Positions 8,942-20,386 of a stretch of 64,000 bases of DNA are shown in pieces; position 1 is the stretch's first letter; each line of letters starts with the position of its first letter. This DNA comes from Rhodococcus sp. 14-1411-2a (GTDB lineage Bacteria; Actinomycetota; Actinomycetes; Mycobacteriales; Mycobacteriaceae), in the NCBI RefSeq assembly GCF_002259485.1, contig NZ_NPGA01000019.1, forward strand, positions 1-64,000. Reading direction: 5' to 3'. Under the pieces are notes generated by a model, which was not told the DNA's origin, did not search any database, and saw only the letters and a program-made list of their open reading frames with translations. The position numbers were made by a program, and so were the translations under genes.

Positions 8942-11158
8942 CTATCGCTCCAGTTTTATCCAGATCGCCCCGTTGGCGGGTAGGGCGACCTGGCCTGATG
9001 CCGGTCGACCGTGCCACGAGTGCGATGTTGCCGTCACTTCACCCAGGTTGCCCACACCGGAGCCGCCGTACTCCGTTGCGTCGGTGTTGAGGATCTCTGT
9101 CCAACGGCCGGGTTCCGGTAGTCCCACACGATAGCTGCCGTGCTCGGTACCGGAGAAGTTGAAAATACACGCGATGACCGAACCGTCGGATCCGTACCGC
9201 AGAAAGCTCAGCACGTTGTTCTCGGTGTCGTTGGCGTCGATCCACGAGTATCCACTCGGCGAGGTGTCGAGTGTCCACAGTGCGGGGTGGGACCTGTACG
9301 TCGAGTTCAGATCGGACACAAGGGTTTTGACGCCGTTGTGCAGAGGTTCTTCGTCGATCTGATACCAGTCGAGTCCGCGTTCCTCGGACCACTCACGGGT
9401 CTGCCCGAACTCCTGTCCCATGAACAGCAGTTGCTTGCCGGGGTGCGCCCACATGTAGGCGAGCATGCCGCGCAGGCCGGCTGCCTTGGCGTAATCGTCG
9501 CCGGGCATCCGAGTCCACAGCGTTCCCTTGCCGTGCACCACCTCGTCGTGGCTGATGGGGAGCAGGTAGTTCTCACTCCACGCATAGACCAGAGAGAAGG
9601 TGATCTCGTGGTGGTGGTAGCTGCGATGGATGGGATCTCGGCCGAGGAAGCCCAGAGTGTCGTGCATCCAGCCCATGTTCCACTTCATGTTGAACCCGAG
9701 TCCGCCGACGTTCGTCGGCCGGGTGACGCCGGGCCACGCCGTCGATTCCTCGGCCACGGTGACGACACCGCGGTGCTTCTTGTGCACCGTCGCGTTCATC
9801 TCCTGCAGGAAGGTCACGGCCTCGAGGTTCTCGCGGCCACCGTAGATGTTCGGCGACCAGCCGCCCTCGGGGCGGGAGTAGTCCAGGTACAGCATCGACG
9901 CGACGGCGTCGACGCGCAGTCCGTCGATGTGGAACTCGTCGATCCAGTACAGCGCGTTCGCGACCAGGAAGTTGCGCACCTCGCGCCGGCCGAAGTCGAA
10001 CACCAAAGTGCCCCAGTCGAGTTGCTCACCGCGCTGCGGGTCGCCGTGCTCGTAGAGCGGGCCGCCGTCGAACCGAGCCAGGGCCCATTCGTCCTTGGGG
10101 AAGTGGGCGGGCACCCAGTCGACGATGACGCCGATTCCGGCACCGTGCAGGTGATCGACGAAGTAGCGGAAATCATCGGGGCTGCCGAAGCGCGAAGTCG
10201 GTGCGTAGTACGACGTCACCTGGTAACCCCAGGATCCGCCGAACGGATGCTCGGCGACCGGGAGCAACTCCACGTGCGTGAAGCCGGTCTCGGTGATGTA
10301 CTCGGCCAACTGCTCGGCCAGTTCGCGGTACCCCAGGCCCGGTCGCCAGGACGCCAGGTGGATCTCGTACACGCTCATCGGTGCCTGCGTCGGCTCGATG
10401 CCTGCCCTGGTGTCGAGCCAGGACTCGTCGTTCCAGGTGTACGAGGACGCGGTGACGACCGAGGCCGTCGACGGTGGGATCTCGGTGGCGAAGGCCATCG
10501 GATCGGCCTTGTCCTTGACCGAACCGTCGGCACCGTGGACGCGGAACTTGTACAGCGCACCCGGAGCGATGTCGGGTACGAAGAGCTCCCACACGCCGGT
10601 CGAGCCGAGCACGCGCATCGGCCAGCTTCGACCGGTCCAGCCGTCGAAATCGCCGACGAGGGTGACACCCTGAGCTGCAGGAGCCCAGACCGCGAACGAG
10701 GTACCGGTGACGGGGCCGTCGGGTGTCGCGTACGACTGTTGGTGCGCGCCGAGAATGTCCCACAGCCGCTCGTGCCTGCCCTCGCCGAACAAGTGCAGAT
10801 CGAGTTCGCCGAGAGTGGGCAGGAACCGGTATCCGTCGGCAGATTCGGAGACGTGTCCACCGGGCCAGGTCACCACGAGGCGGTAGTCGATGAGGTCCTC
10901 GAACGGAATCAGAGCCGAGAAGACTCCGTGGGCGACGTGGGTCAGTTCGTGGTCGACGCCACCGACGCGGGCGACGACCTTCTCGGCATCGGGCTTCAGG
11001 GCGCGGATCGCGGTTCCACCGGCCACCGGGTGGGCTCCGAGGACGGAATGCGGGTTGTAGTGCCGCCCTGCAGCGATGAGTTCGAGATCGTTGTCGGACG
11101 GGGCTGCGACGGTGTCTTCGGGCGTCGTCGGATTCTCGGTCACGTTGAATCCACTCAC
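8942..11158 (-). CDS. glgB: 1,4-alpha-glucan branching enzyme
   Basis: Adds alpha-1,6 branches to linear alpha-1,4-glucan made by GlgE. The 738-residue protein has N-terminal CBM48-type modules, then a GH13 barrel. Catalytic residues are visible: nucleophile Asp in [12 protein letters not shown], acid/base Glu in TVAEESTAW and the transition-state Asp in [11 protein letters not shown]. The first codon overlaps the glgE stop by four bases (ATGA), the standard sign of translational coupling. Confidence 0.97.
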   Translation of the reverse strand: MSGFNVTENPTTPEDTVAAPSDNDLELIAAGRHYNPHSVLGAHPVAGGTAIRALKPDAEKVVARVGGVDHELTHVAHGVFSALIPFEDLIDYRLVVTWPGGHVSESADGYRFLPTLGELDLHLFGEGRHERLWDILGAHQQSYATPDGPVTGTSFAVWAPAAQGVTLVGDFDGWTGRSWPMRVLGSTGVWELFVPDIAPGALYKFRVHGADGSVKDKADPMAFATEIPPSTASVVTASSYTWNDESWLDTRAGIEPTQAPMSVYEIHLASWRPGLGYRELAEQLAEYITETGFTHVELLPVAEHPFGGSWGYQVTSYYAPTSRFGSPDDFRYFVDHLHGAGIGVIVDWVPAHFPKDEWALARFDGGPLYEHGDPQRGEQLDWGTLVFDFGRREVRNFLVANALYWIDEFHIDGLRVDAVASMLYLDYSRPEGGWSPNIYGGRENLEAVTFLQEMNATVHKKHRGVVTVAEESTAWPGVTRPTNVGGLGFNMKWNMGWMHDTLGFLGRDPIHRSYHHHEITFSLVYAWSENYLLPISHDEVVHGKGTLWTRMPGDDYAKAAGLRGMLAYMWAHPGKQLLFMGQEFGQTREWSEERGLDWYQIDEEPLHNGVKTLVSDLNSTYRSHPALWTLDTSPSGYSWIDANDTENNVLSFLRYGSDGSVIACIFNFSGTEHGSYRVGLPEPGRWTEILNTDATEYGGSGVGNLGEVTATSHSWHGRPASGQVALPANGAIWIKLER

Positions 11159-13161
11159 TTTCGGTTGCCGCGGTAGGCCAGTTCGATACGAGCCGGGTAC
11201 GGGATGTGGGGGAGCGTGAAGATGTGCGCCACCGACGTCCAGGGCTCGAGCCGGACGAAATTGGTGTGGCCCCAGTCGTAATGGACTCCGCTCACTTCGT
11301 CCTTGATCGTGAGGGTGTCCTGCCAGTCGTGGCCGAGGGCAGGCATGTCCAGGTGGATGGTGCCTTCTTCGGCTCCGAAGGGATTGAGGTTGATCACCAC
11401 CAGGATCGAGTCACCGGTCTGCGGGTCGAACTTGGAGTACCCGATCAGCGCCTCGTTGTCGATGGTGTGGAAGTGGATGTTGCGGAGCTGCTGCAGCGCC
11501 GGATGCGCACGCCGGATTGCGTTCAGCGTGGTGATCCAGGGCTCGAGCGACTCGCCGCGGGCCAGCGCACCCTCGAAGTCGCGTGGACGCAACTGGTACT
11601 TCTCCGAGTCCAGGTACTCCTCGCTGCCCTCTCGCACAGCTTGGTGCTCGAACAGCTCGTAGCCGGAGTAGACGCCCCAGGTGGGGGCCATCGTCGCCGC
11701 GAGAGCTGCTCGGAGAGCGAACATTCCGGGCCCGCCGTGCTGCAGGCTCTCGTGCAGGATGTCCGGAGTGTTGACGAACAGGTTCGGACGCGCGTCGTCG
11801 GCGCGTCGGGCATGTTCCTCGGCGAACTCGGTCAGCTCCCACTTCGCGGTACGCCAGGTGAAGTACGTGTACGACTGCGTGAAGCCGCGCTGCGCCAGTC
11901 CGTACATGCGCACCGGGCGGGTGAAGGCCTCGGCGAGGAACAGCACGTCCGGGTCGGTCTTCTTGACCTCGGCGATGAGCCATTCCCAGAAGTCCGGCGG
12001 CTTGGTGTGCGGGTTGTCGACTCGGAAGACCTTGACTCCCAGCGAGATCCAGTATCGGACCACGCGCAGCACCTCTTCGTAGATGCCGCGTCGGTCGTTG
12101 TCGAAGTTGACCGGGTAGATGTCCTGGTACTTCTTCGGAGGGTTCTCGGCATAGGCGATCGTGCCGTCCGGCAGCACGGTGAACCACTCGGAATGTGTTG
12201 CAGCCCAGGGATGGTCGGGAGCAGCCTGAAGGGCTAGATCGAGTGCCACTTCGAGGTTGTGTTCGTGTGCAGCGGCGACGAACGCGCGGAAGTCGTCCTC
12301 GGTGCCCAGTTCGGGGTGGATGGCGTCGTGTCCGCCGTCCTTGGAACCGATGGCCCACGGCGACCCGACGTCCTCCGGTCCCGGGGTCAGCGTGTTGTTC
12401 GGGCCCTTCCGGTTGATGGTGCCGATCGGGTGGATCGGCGGCAGGTAGACGATGTCGAATCCCATCCGCTCGATGCGGGGCAACTGCTCGATCGACGTCG
12501 CGAACGTGCCGTGCCGCGGAGAGCCGTCCTCGTTCCATCCCCCGGTCGACCGCGGGAAGAACTCGTACCAGGCACCGTTGAGTGCGAGATTGCGATCGAC
12601 CCACACGTTCACCGCGCGCGATCGAGTCACCAGTTCGCGCAGGGGGTGTGCGAACAGCAACTCGGCGACCGACGATGCGAACGCGGAGGAGACCCGGGCA
12701 GGCAGCGGGCGGTCGGTGTCGCGCAGCGCGGCGGCGACATCGGCCAGCATCTGCCTGCTCTCGGCAGGAACACCGGTGGCAGCCCGCAGGAACAGCCGTG
12801 CGCCGATCTCGAGATCGTTCGCGAGTTCGTGGGCACTCTGGCCCACTCCGAGCTTGGCTTCGACGGCATGGCGCCAGGTGCTGATCGGATCGCTCCACGC
12901 TTCGATGCGGCAGATCCAGTAACCCGGCCGAGAGGGGACGAACACCGCGTCGAACGTGTCGGGTTCGCGGCCCGGTGTCATCGGGATGCGTTCGAGTTTG
13001 CCTCCCGGTCCGCGCACCGACAGTGTCGCGGCCACCGCGTCGTGACCCTCGCGCCAGACGTCGGCGGAGACTGGAAACGTCTCGCCCACCACCGCTTTCG
13101 CGGGGTACTTCCCGGTCGTCGTATCTGGAAGGACATTGTCGATACCAAGTCGACCTGTCAC
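11155..13161 (-). CDS. glgE: alpha-1,4-glucan:maltose-1-phosphate maltosyltransferase
   Basis: GlgE extends alpha-1,4-glucan with maltosyl units from maltose 1-phosphate (trehalose pathway). The GH13_3 barrel shows the nucleophile Asp in [12 protein letters not shown], the acid/base Glu in FLAEAFTRP and the third acid in [11 protein letters not shown] place the start at GTG 13,161 because GGAG lies six bases upstream; an in-frame ATG at 13,173 would add four residues but has no ribosome site. It is the first gene of a glgE-glgB-metalloprotease operon and divergent from glgP, the M. tuberculosis arrangement. The intergenic region (about 200 bases) must hold both promoters. Confidence 0.96.
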   Translation of the reverse strand: MTGRLGIDNVLPDTTTGKYPAKAVVGETFPVSADVWREGHDAVAATLSVRGPGGKLERIPMTPGREPDTFDAVFVPSRPGYWICRIEAWSDPISTWRHAVEAKLGVGQSAHELANDLEIGARLFLRAATGVPAESRQMLADVAAALRDTDRPLPARVSSAFASSVAELLFAHPLRELVTRSRAVNVWVDRNLALNGAWYEFFPRSTGGWNEDGSPRHGTFATSIEQLPRIERMGFDIVYLPPIHPIGTINRKGPNNTLTPGPEDVGSPWAIGSKDGGHDAIHPELGTEDDFRAFVAAAHEHNLEVALDLALQAAPDHPWAATHSEWFTVLPDGTIAYAENPPKKYQDIYPVNFDNDRRGIYEEVLRVVRYWISLGVKVFRVDNPHTKPPDFWEWLIAEVKKTDPDVLFLAEAFTRPVRMYGLAQRGFTQSYTYFTWRTAKWELTEFAEEHARRADDARPNLFVNTPDILHESLQHGGPGMFALRAALAATMAPTWGVYSGYELFEHQAVREGSEEYLDSEKYQLRPRDFEGALARGESLEPWITTLNAIRRAHPALQQLRNIHFHTIDNEALIGYSKFDPQTGDSILVVINLNPFGAEEGTIHLDMPALGHDWQDTLTIKDEVSGVHYDWGHTNFVRLEPWTSVAHIFTLPHIPYPARIELAYRGNRK

Positions 13162-13366
13162 TTCACACTCCATTCTTCGCTAGAGGTATGGCTGCGCGGG
13201 CGCAACCTCTGATCGAACCGATCTCGGTGTGCTTCTACTCGTCAACCGTAGTGCAGCAATGCAGATGGCGCGTGCGCCGACGCATACTGCCCGCGACGGA
13301 CACAGTGGAGCAGATTTCGTGCAAGCCGCCCATCGACACAGGTGTCCGTGGGTAGGGTTCGACTCT

Positions 13367-15889
13367 GTGAAAGCTTTGCGCCGATTCACCGTCCGAGCCC
13401 ATCTTCCCGACCGCTTGAATGCCCTCGCCGAGCTCTCGACAAACCTCAGGTGGTCGTGGCACTCGTCGACGCAGGATCTGTTCGAGCACATCGATCCACT
13501 GTTGTGGACCGAACTCGAGCGCGATCCGGTGGCCGTACTGGGAGCCGTCGCACCGGCGCGTCTGGAGGAACTCGCGGCCGACGAGCGCTTTCTGACCGAG
13601 CTGGACGCCGCCGAGGCGGATCTGCACGACTACCTCGCCCGTCCGCTCTGGTACCAGAACGAACTGGCCGAGGGGCGTGTTCTGCCGTCGGGCATCGGGT
13701 ATTTCTCGATGGAGTTCGGCGTCACCGAGGTGCTGCCCAACTACTCCGGCGGGCTCGGCATCCTGGCCGGTGACCATCTCAAGGCGGCCTCCGACCTGGG
13801 GTTGCCGTTGATCGGCGTCGGGTTGCTCTACCGCTCAGGATACTTTCGCCAGTCGCTGACGGCCGACGGTTGGCAGGCCGAACGCTATCCGTCCCTCGAC
13901 CCGCACGGTCTGCCGCTGCGGTTGCTCACCGACGACGGCGACTCTCCGGTGCTGATCCACGTGTCCATGCCCGGATCTCGGGTTCTGCGGGCACGGGTGT
14001 GGATCGCCCAGGTGGGACGTGTCCCGCTGCTGCTGCTCGATTCCGACATCGCCGACAACGACCCCGAGCTCAGAGGAGTCACCGACCGGTTGTACGGCGG
14101 CGACCAGGATCACCGCATCAAGCAGGAGATACTCGCCGGTATCGGCGGAGTTCGAGCGATCCGGGCCTACACCCGTGCACACGGACTGCCCGATCCCGAG
14201 GTGTTCCACATGAACGAGGGCCACGCCGGCTTCCTGGGCGTCGAACGCATCCGCGAACTCGTCACCTCGGGAACCCTGGACTTCGACGCGGCGCTGGCCG
14301 CGGTGCGAGCCGGCACCGTCTTCACCACTCACACCCCTGTCCCCGCCGGAATCGACCGGTTTCCGGCCGATCTGGTGCGGCACTACTTCGGAAGTGCGGA
14401 CGGCGGCGCAGAGTCGGCGCTGCTGCCGGGTCTGCCGATGGACCGAATCCTCGCCCTCGGCAGCGAGAGCGACGCCTCGGTGTTCAACATGGCGCACATG
14501 GGGCTGCGCCTGGGCCAACGCGCCAACGGGGTGTCGAAGCTGCACGGAATCGTCAGCCGCGAGATGTTCAACGACCTGTGGCGGGGATTCGACGCCTCCG
14601 AGGTGCCGATCGGATCGGTCACCAACGGCGTTCACGCTCCGACGTGGTCTGCCCGGGAATGGTCGCTGGAGGGGGAGCTGTCCTCGGACCGCGTGTGGTC
14701 CACGCGCAACACCCTTCGCGCGCAACTGGTGGACGAGGTGCGGCGTCGGGTGCGGCGCTCGGCGCTCGAACGTGGCTCCACCGAGGCCGAGATCAGTTGG
14801 ACAGCAAACGTTTTCGATCCCAACGTACTCACCGTCGGGTTTGCTCGACGGGTACCGACGTACAAGCGGCTGACGCTCATGCTGCGCGAACCCGAGCGAC
14901 TGCGCGCCATGTTGCTGGACCCGGTTCGCCCGGTCCAGCTGGTGGTCGCGGGCAAATCGCACCCCGCCGACGACGGAGGAAAGGCGCTCATCCAGCAGAT
15001 CGTCAGGTTCGCCGATCAGGCCGACGTACGGCACCGCATCGTGTTCCTGCCCGACTACGACATGTCCATGGCGCGCTTCCTGTACTGGGGATGCGATGTG
15101 TGGCTGAACAATCCGCTGCGCCCGCTCGAAGCGTGCGGTACCTCGGGCATGAAGTCCGCGCTCAACGGCGGCTTGAACCTGTCGATTCGCGACGGGTGGT
15201 GGGACGAGATGTACGACGGGGAGAACGGCTGGGCCATCCCGACGGCCGACGGCGTCACCGACGACAATCGCCGTGACGATCTGGAGGCCGCTGCGCTCTA
15301 CGAACTGCTCGAACAGGCAGTGCTGCCGAAGTTCTACGACCGCGGGGACGACGGCGTGCCGAGCCGCTGGATCGAAATGGTGCGGCACACCCTCGAGCAG
15401 CTGGGCCCGAAAGTGCTGGCGTCGAGAATGGTTCAGGACTACACGCTGGGCTACTACGCGCCCGCAGCCGAATCCGCCCGCGCGGCGTCGGCGGAGAACC
15501 ACCGCGGTGCCACGGACGTCGCGTCGTACCGCCGGCGCGTCGAACAGGCATGGGGCGCAGTGAAAGTCACCCGCGTCGACAGTGAAGGTCTGCCGGACAC
15601 ACCGGTGATCGGTGCGGAGCTCTCGCTGCGCGCGAACGTCGATCTCGGTGGACTGGACGCCTCGGACGTCGTGGTGCAGGCGGTCGTGGGACGCGTCGAC
15701 GAGGACGAGAACCTCACCGACATTCGCACGACGGCCATGACGCACGTGGGAACCGATGGCGGCGAGCACGTGTACGCGGGCGAGACGCGGCTACCGCACA
15801 GCGGCACGGTGGGATACACGGTGCGGGTGCTTCCTCATCACCGCGGTCTGGCCTCGGATGCCGAGCTCGGTTTGGTGGCGACTGCCTGA
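13367..15889 (+). CDS. glgP: alpha-glucan (glycogen/maltodextrin) phosphorylase
   Basis: Releases glucose 1-phosphate from alpha-1,4-glucan ends. The 840-residue protein, starting at GTG 13,367, carries the pyridoxal-phosphate Lys in ACGTSGMKSALNGG and the phosphorylase signature around NPLRPLEACGTSG. The N-terminal region has the actinobacterial form (LRRFTVRAHLPDRL) with a DUF3417-like segment. The long open frame extends about 46 codons upstream, but that extension resembles no phosphorylase N-terminus. It opposes the synthetic glgE-glgB operon. Confidence 0.95.
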   Translation: MKALRRFTVRAHLPDRLNALAELSTNLRWSWHSSTQDLFEHIDPLLWTELERDPVAVLGAVAPARLEELAADERFLTELDAAEADLHDYLARPLWYQNELAEGRVLPSGIGYFSMEFGVTEVLPNYSGGLGILAGDHLKAASDLGLPLIGVGLLYRSGYFRQSLTADGWQAERYPSLDPHGLPLRLLTDDGDSPVLIHVSMPGSRVLRARVWIAQVGRVPLLLLDSDIADNDPELRGVTDRLYGGDQDHRIKQEILAGIGGVRAIRAYTRAHGLPDPEVFHMNEGHAGFLGVERIRELVTSGTLDFDAALAAVRAGTVFTTHTPVPAGIDRFPADLVRHYFGSADGGAESALLPGLPMDRILALGSESDASVFNMAHMGLRLGQRANGVSKLHGIVSREMFNDLWRGFDASEVPIGSVTNGVHAPTWSAREWSLEGELSSDRVWSTRNTLRAQLVDEVRRRVRRSALERGSTEAEISWTANVFDPNVLTVGFARRVPTYKRLTLMLREPERLRAMLLDPVRPVQLVVAGKSHPADDGGKALIQQIVRFADQADVRHRIVFLPDYDMSMARFLYWGCDVWLNNPLRPLEACGTSGMKSALNGGLNLSIRDGWWDEMYDGENGWAIPTADGVTDDNRRDDLEAAALYELLEQAVLPKFYDRGDDGVPSRWIEMVRHTLEQLGPKVLASRMVQDYTLGYYAPAAESARAASAENHRGATDVASYRRRVEQAWGAVKVTRVDSEGLPDTPVIGAELSLRANVDLGGLDASDVVVQAVVGRVDEDENLTDIRTTAMTHVGTDGGEHVYAGETRLPHSGTVGYTVRVLPHHRGLASDAELGLVATA

Positions 15890-15896
15890 GGGGCAG

Positions 15897-17945
15897 CTAC
15901 TTTCCGGCCAGGCGGGTGAGGGCCTTGCGGACCACCTCCGGGTCCGAGGTCTCCCAGAACGGCGGCAGCGAGGCACGTAGGTAGCCGCCGTAGCGGGCGG
16001 TCGCGAGGCGCGAATCGAGAACGGCGACAACACCTTTGTCGTCGACGCTACGGAGCAGTCGACCGACGCCCTGCGCCAGCAGCAGGGCTGCATGGTTGGC
16101 AGCGACCGCGAGAAAGCCGTTGCCGCCACGTGATTCGACGGCCTGCTGCCTGGCCACCAGCAGCGGATCGTCGGGCCGCGGGAACGGAATGCGGTCCAGG
16201 ATCACCAGGCTCAGCGACGGGCCCGGGACGTCGACGCCCTGCCACAGTGACAGTGTCCCGAACAGGGAGGTGGCCTCGTCGTCGGCGAACTTCTGCACCA
16301 GGGCACCGGTGGAGTCGTCGCCCTGGCACAGGATCGGCGTGTCGAGGCGCTCCCGCATCTCCTCGGCGGCGGCCTTGGCGGCGCGCATGGACGAGAAGAG
16401 TCCGAGTGTGCGGCCACCGGCGGCGCTGACCAGCGACTCGATCTCGTCGAGGTAGGACCTGGAGAGGCCGTCGCGTCCGGGCGGCGACAGATGCTTGGCG
16501 ATGTACATGATCCCTGCCCGAGCGTGGTCGAACGGCGACCCGACGTCGAGCGAATTCCACCTGATCGACCCGGTATCGGACGGCGGTTCCACACCCGACG
16601 CCATCGCGGTGTCACTGCGCGACGGCTTCTCCGCAGGCAGGCCCCAGTTGACAGCCAACCCGTCGAACGATCCGCCCACGGTCAAGGTCGCGGAGGTGAG
16701 GACCACGGTGGACTCGGCGAACAGGCGCGCTCGCAGCAGCCCGCCCACCGACAGCGGTGCAATGCGGACGGTGCGTTTGACGTTGCCGCGGAAATCGTCG
16801 ACGGCATGCCAGACGACGTCCTTGCGTTTGGCCGGATCGGGTTCGTCGAATGCCGTGAGAACACGGACCGCGCTGTCGTGGACCTCGTCGACCGCCACGA
16901 GCGCGGCGCTGCGAGCCGCGGCGGCCTCGGGGTCACTGGTGGCCATGCCCTGCTTGTTGGGGCCGATCGCGGTGCGTACCGCCCAGGCCGCGTCGCGAAT
17001 GGACGCGAGCGCGGGGCCGACGCCGTCGGGTAGGGACTGCCACCGGCTCGGGGGCAGCTCGTCCAGAATCGCGGCCCAGTTCTCGGCAGCTCCCTCGAGC
17101 TGGTCGACCGTCTCCTCCTCGATGAGCTTCGCGCTACGACGCGCCGCGGCGGTGACGGTCGCGGCCGACAGTTCCTCGGTGGCCACGCCGGTCACCCGGT
17201 CGACCAATTCGTGGGCCTCGTCGACGACCACGACGTCGTGCTCGGGCAGGATCTGAATTCCGGTGATCGCGTCGATCGCGAGCAGGGCGTGGTTGGTCAC
17301 GACGACGTCGACCTGGGCGGCCTCGGTACGGGCGCGCTCGGCGAAGCAGTCCTCGCCGACGGGGCAGCGGGATTTGCCCAGGCATTCACGCGCGGTGACG
17401 CTGACCTGACGCCAGGCCTGATCGCTGACTCCGGGCACGACGTCGTCGCGGTCGCCGGTTTCGGTCTCGGACGACCACTCCGTCAGCCGTACCACCTCGC
17501 GTCCCATCCGCGAGACAGCGAAAGGGTCGAACAGTTCCGCATCCGGTGCCTCTTGCGCGGCACCGGTGTGGATCTTGTTCATGCACAGATAGTTGTTGCG
17601 GCCCTTCAGGATTGCGAACTTGGGGCGACGGCCGACGGCCTCGGTCAGGGCGTCGGACAGGCGGGGGAGATCGCGGTCGACCAGCTGCCGCTGCAGCGCG
17701 ATGGTGGCCGTGGAGACGACGACGGTCTTGCCCGACTCCACCGCGTGCCTGATGCTCGGGACGAGGTAGGCGAGGGACTTACCGGTTCCGGTGCCCGCCT
17801 GCACCGCCAGATGTTCGCCGGTGTCGATGGAGTGCGCCACCGCCGAGGCCATCGTCAGCTGATTGCTGCGTTCCTTGCCGCCGAGCGAGTGCACCGCGAC
17901 CTGCAGGAGAGCGGGAACGGTTGGCAACTCGGTCTTCGACGGCAC
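15897..17945 (-). CDS. dinG: ATP-dependent DNA helicase, DinG/XPD family
   Basis: A superfamily 2 iron-sulfur 5'-3' helicase of 682 residues. Walker A is GTGTGKS near residue 60 and the DEAH box is VVVVDEAHELV. Four cysteines between them (one in NYLCMN; the others in ARECLGKSRCPVGEDCF) are placed to bind the 4Fe-4S cluster. Late motifs include LWQGVDVPG and QGVGRLLRS. It corresponds to Rv1329c. It converges with glgP, leaving seven bases between stops. Confidence 0.94.
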   Translation of the reverse strand: MPSKTELPTVPALLQVAVHSLGGKERSNQLTMASAVAHSIDTGEHLAVQAGTGTGKSLAYLVPSIRHAVESGKTVVVSTATIALQRQLVDRDLPRLSDALTEAVGRRPKFAILKGRNNYLCMNKIHTGAAQEAPDAELFDPFAVSRMGREVVRLTEWSSETETGDRDDVVPGVSDQAWRQVSVTARECLGKSRCPVGEDCFAERARTEAAQVDVVVTNHALLAIDAITGIQILPEHDVVVVDEAHELVDRVTGVATEELSAATVTAAARRSAKLIEEETVDQLEGAAENWAAILDELPPSRWQSLPDGVGPALASIRDAAWAVRTAIGPNKQGMATSDPEAAAARSAALVAVDEVHDSAVRVLTAFDEPDPAKRKDVVWHAVDDFRGNVKRTVRIAPLSVGGLLRARLFAESTVVLTSATLTVGGSFDGLAVNWGLPAEKPSRSDTAMASGVEPPSDTGSIRWNSLDVGSPFDHARAGIMYIAKHLSPPGRDGLSRSYLDEIESLVSAAGGRTLGLFSSMRAAKAAAEEMRERLDTPILCQGDDSTGALVQKFADDEATSLFGTLSLWQGVDVPGPSLSLVILDRIPFPRPDDPLLVARQQAVESRGGNGFLAVAANHAALLLAQGVGRLLRSVDDKGVVAVLDSRLATARYGGYLRASLPPFWETSDPEVVRKALTRLAGK

Positions 17946-17995
17946 CGAAGCAGACTACTGCCGATCGCCCACCCGGTTCGGTACCGACACCGCTC

Positions 17996-19336
17996 TCACC
18001 CCTCGACGAACCGGGTGGGTATTGCCGGCTCGCCCTGGGACAGCTTCAGGCCCTCCCACGGGAGGCTGACGAGGCGCCTGGCCAGCAGGTCGCGGCCGTC
18101 GGCGAGCGTCGGTAGGTCGGCGACTCGTTCGCCGCCGCGAACCAACGGCGTGGTCAACGTCTCCGCCGTCAGATCGTCGTCGACGGTCGGGGGAGCGTCG
18201 AACGGGTACACGATCTCCTCGACTGCGGTGCCGGTGCGGCGCGCGGTACGCAGCGCCGCCTTGGTGCCACCGCGCGACTCCTTGTGACTGCTGCGCTTGG
18301 CGACGGGAATGCCGTCGACGGTGACGAGTTTGTAGACCATGCCGGCCGTCGGGGCACCGGATCCGGTGACCAGCGACGTGCCGACGCCGTAGGAGTCGAC
18401 CGGCTCGGCTCGCAATGCCGCGATGGCGTATTCGTCGAGGTCACCCGAGACGACGATCTTGGTTTTCGGCGCACCCAGGGCGTCGAGTTGGTCGCGCACC
18501 TGCCGGGCGAGCACACCGAGGTCGCCGGAGTCGATGCGCACACCGCCGAGTTCGGGCCCGGCCACCTCGATGGCGTTGGCAACGCCCTGGGTGATGTCGT
18601 AGGTATCGACGAGCAGTGTGGTGCCCACACCGAGCGCGCGCACCTGAGCCGCGAATGCGGACCGTTCGTCCGGGCCGTCGGCTGTGGTGTGCAGCAGGGT
18701 GAAGGCGTGGGCCGAGGTGCCTGCTCCGGGAACACCGTGCCGGCGAACGGCTTCGAGATTGGACGTCGCGGTGAATCCGGCGAGATATGCCGCGCGTGAT
18801 GCGGCGACAGCGGCTTCCTCGTGGGTTCGACGCGACCCCATCTCGATGATCGGACGGGACTTCGCGGCCGCCACCATCCGCGCTGCAGCGGACGCGATGG
18901 CGCTGTCGTGATTGAGGATCGAGAGCACAACGGTCTCGAGGACCACGCACTCGGCGAAGGTGCCGCGGACGGTCAGAACAGGTGAGCCGGGGAAGTACAG
19001 CTCTCCCTCTCGATAGCCGTCGATGTCGCCGGTGAACCGGTAGTTGCGTAACCACTCGACGGTGTCGGCGTCGAGGAATTCGGCGACGATCCGCAACTCG
19101 TCCGGCCCGAATCGGAAGCGCGCGATCGCGTCGAGAATGCGTCCGGTGCCGGCCAGAACTCCGTATCGACGGCCACCGGGCAACCTGCGCGCGAAGACCT
19201 CGAAGCTGCAGATGCGATCGGCGTAGCCGCTGGCCAGGGCGGCCGAGAGCATCGTGTATTCGTACTGATCGGTCAGCAGCGCGGTGCTGGCACCGTCGCT
19301 GTGATTCGCGTGATCTGTGGTCGCGTCGTTGCTCAC
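17996..19336 (-). CDS. pncB: nicotinate phosphoribosyltransferase
   Basis: First step of NAD salvage from nicotinate (Preiss-Handler pathway): nicotinate + PRPP gives nicotinate mononucleotide. The protein has the PncB core with [11 protein letters not shown] (active-site region), VDTYDITQG and the phosphate-binding [10 protein letters not shown] start at GTG 19,336 (446 residues), preceded by GGGCGAG. The open frame continues 23 codons further, but that would begin on the start codon of the divergent clpS gene. Confidence 0.93.
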   Translation of the reverse strand: MSNDATTDHANHSDGASTALLTDQYEYTMLSAALASGYADRICSFEVFARRLPGGRRYGVLAGTGRILDAIARFRFGPDELRIVAEFLDADTVEWLRNYRFTGDIDGYREGELYFPGSPVLTVRGTFAECVVLETVVLSILNHDSAIASAAARMVAAAKSRPIIEMGSRRTHEEAAVAASRAAYLAGFTATSNLEAVRRHGVPGAGTSAHAFTLLHTTADGPDERSAFAAQVRALGVGTTLLVDTYDITQGVANAIEVAGPELGGVRIDSGDLGVLARQVRDQLDALGAPKTKIVVSGDLDEYAIAALRAEPVDSYGVGTSLVTGSGAPTAGMVYKLVTVDGIPVAKRSSHKESRGGTKAALRTARRTGTAVEEIVYPFDAPPTVDDDLTAETLTTPLVRGGERVADLPTLADGRDLLARRLVSLPWEGLKLSQGEPAIPTRFVEG

Positions 19337-19403
19337 CTCGCCCACACTACGAGCGAAGGGGCGAGCGTGGGACGCTGGCCCGATACGCCGTACCCTGTTG
19401 GGC

Positions 19404-19763
19404 ATGCCTTGGTTGACGGTGGACGGCTCGCTTCTGCCCGTGGACGGCCTCTCGGCACGTGAGGTCGTTGCTGCGTCACCGCAAGCGGTCCCGGCCCAGA
19501 CCGAGGCCGTTGCGGCCGACGAATCTCACGACACCCCCTGGGTCACCATCGTGTGGGACGACCCGGTCAACCTGATGCACTACGTCACCTACGTCTTCCA
19601 GAAGCTCTTCGGCTACAGCAAGGCCAAGGCGACCGAGCTGATGATGCAGGTGCACTCCGAAGGCAAGGCCGTGGTGTCGAGCGGCGAGCGCGACGCGATG
19701 GAGAACGATGTTCGACGGCTGCACGCGGCGGGTCTGTGGGCCACCATGCAGCAGGACAAGTAG
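19404..19763 (+). CDS. clpS: ATP-dependent Clp protease adaptor ClpS
   Basis: ClpS delivers N-degron substrates to the ClpC1/ClpP protease. The 119-residue protein has the ClpS core: [22 protein letters not shown] with the substrate-pocket Asp-Asp-Pro, then [16 protein letters not shown]. The chosen Met (MPWLTVDG) gives an N-terminal tail about 15 residues longer than in mycobacteria; a shorter start is possible. It is divergent from pncB and followed by the DUF2017 gene, as in Rv1331-Rv1332. Confidence 0.94.
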   Translation: MPWLTVDGSLLPVDGLSAREVVAASPQAVPAQTEAVAADESHDTPWVTIVWDDPVNLMHYVTYVFQKLFGYSKAKATELMMQVHSEGKAVVSSGERDAMENDVRRLHAAGLWATMQQDK

Positions 19764-19807
19764 TCAACCGCTCATCACCTCTTCGGCAGAGAAGGACATC
19801 AGCAACA

Positions 19808-20377
19808 GTGCGCACGTGGACGAGACGGAATTCGCTGTCCGGGGTCAAGATCAAGTCCGAGATCGACGCTCGTGAGGCCGCCGTACTCCGTTCGCTTGTC
19901 GGCTCGGTTCTCGGATTGCTGCGCGACCGTTCCGCCGCTGCGCCCACCGACGAACTCGCAGCGCTGACCGGTCTGCGCACCGGGCACAACAGCCCGCCCG
20001 AGGATGCCGCACTGGCGCGGCTGTTGCCGGACTTCCACCGCGCCGACCCCGGCCGCGACGAGGAGGATCCGACCGACCTCAACGGTGCCCTGCGCGGACT
20101 GCACGAGCCCGAGATCATCGACGAGAAGTTGGCTGCCGGATCGATGATCCTGGCCACGCTTCCCGAGTCCGGTGGCAAGATCGTGCTGACCCAGGAGCAA
20201 GCGGATGCTTGGCTGACCGGCCTCAACGACGTGAGGCTGGCGCTCGGCACGACGCTGGGGATCAGCGCGGACACACCCGACGTTCTCGACGAGGGTGATC
20301 CTCGCGCTCCACATCTCGACGTCTACCACTGGCTGACCTGGATGCAGGATTCACTCGTACAGGTCCTCATCCCCTAG
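19808..20377 (+). CDS. DUF2017 protein (AosR/Rv1332-like)
   Basis: A 189-residue protein from GTG 19,808. Its first residues (RTWTRRNSLSGVKIKSEID) and the later HLDVYHWLTWMQDSL are typical of the DUF2017 family that follows clpS in actinobacteria. In M. tuberculosis the homologue Rv1332 has been described as a redox-responsive regulator (AosR). I see no clear helix-turn-helix here, and no Cys residues, so a thiol-based redox switch as such is not supported by this sequence. Confidence 0.85.
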   Translation: MRTWTRRNSLSGVKIKSEIDAREAAVLRSLVGSVLGLLRDRSAAAPTDELAALTGLRTGHNSPPEDAALARLLPDFHRADPGRDEEDPTDLNGALRGLHEPEIIDEKLAAGSMILATLPESGGKIVLTQEQADAWLTGLNDVRLALGTTLGISADTPDVLDEGDPRAPHLDVYHWLTWMQDSLVQVLIP

Positions 20378-20386
20378 GACGCACGC

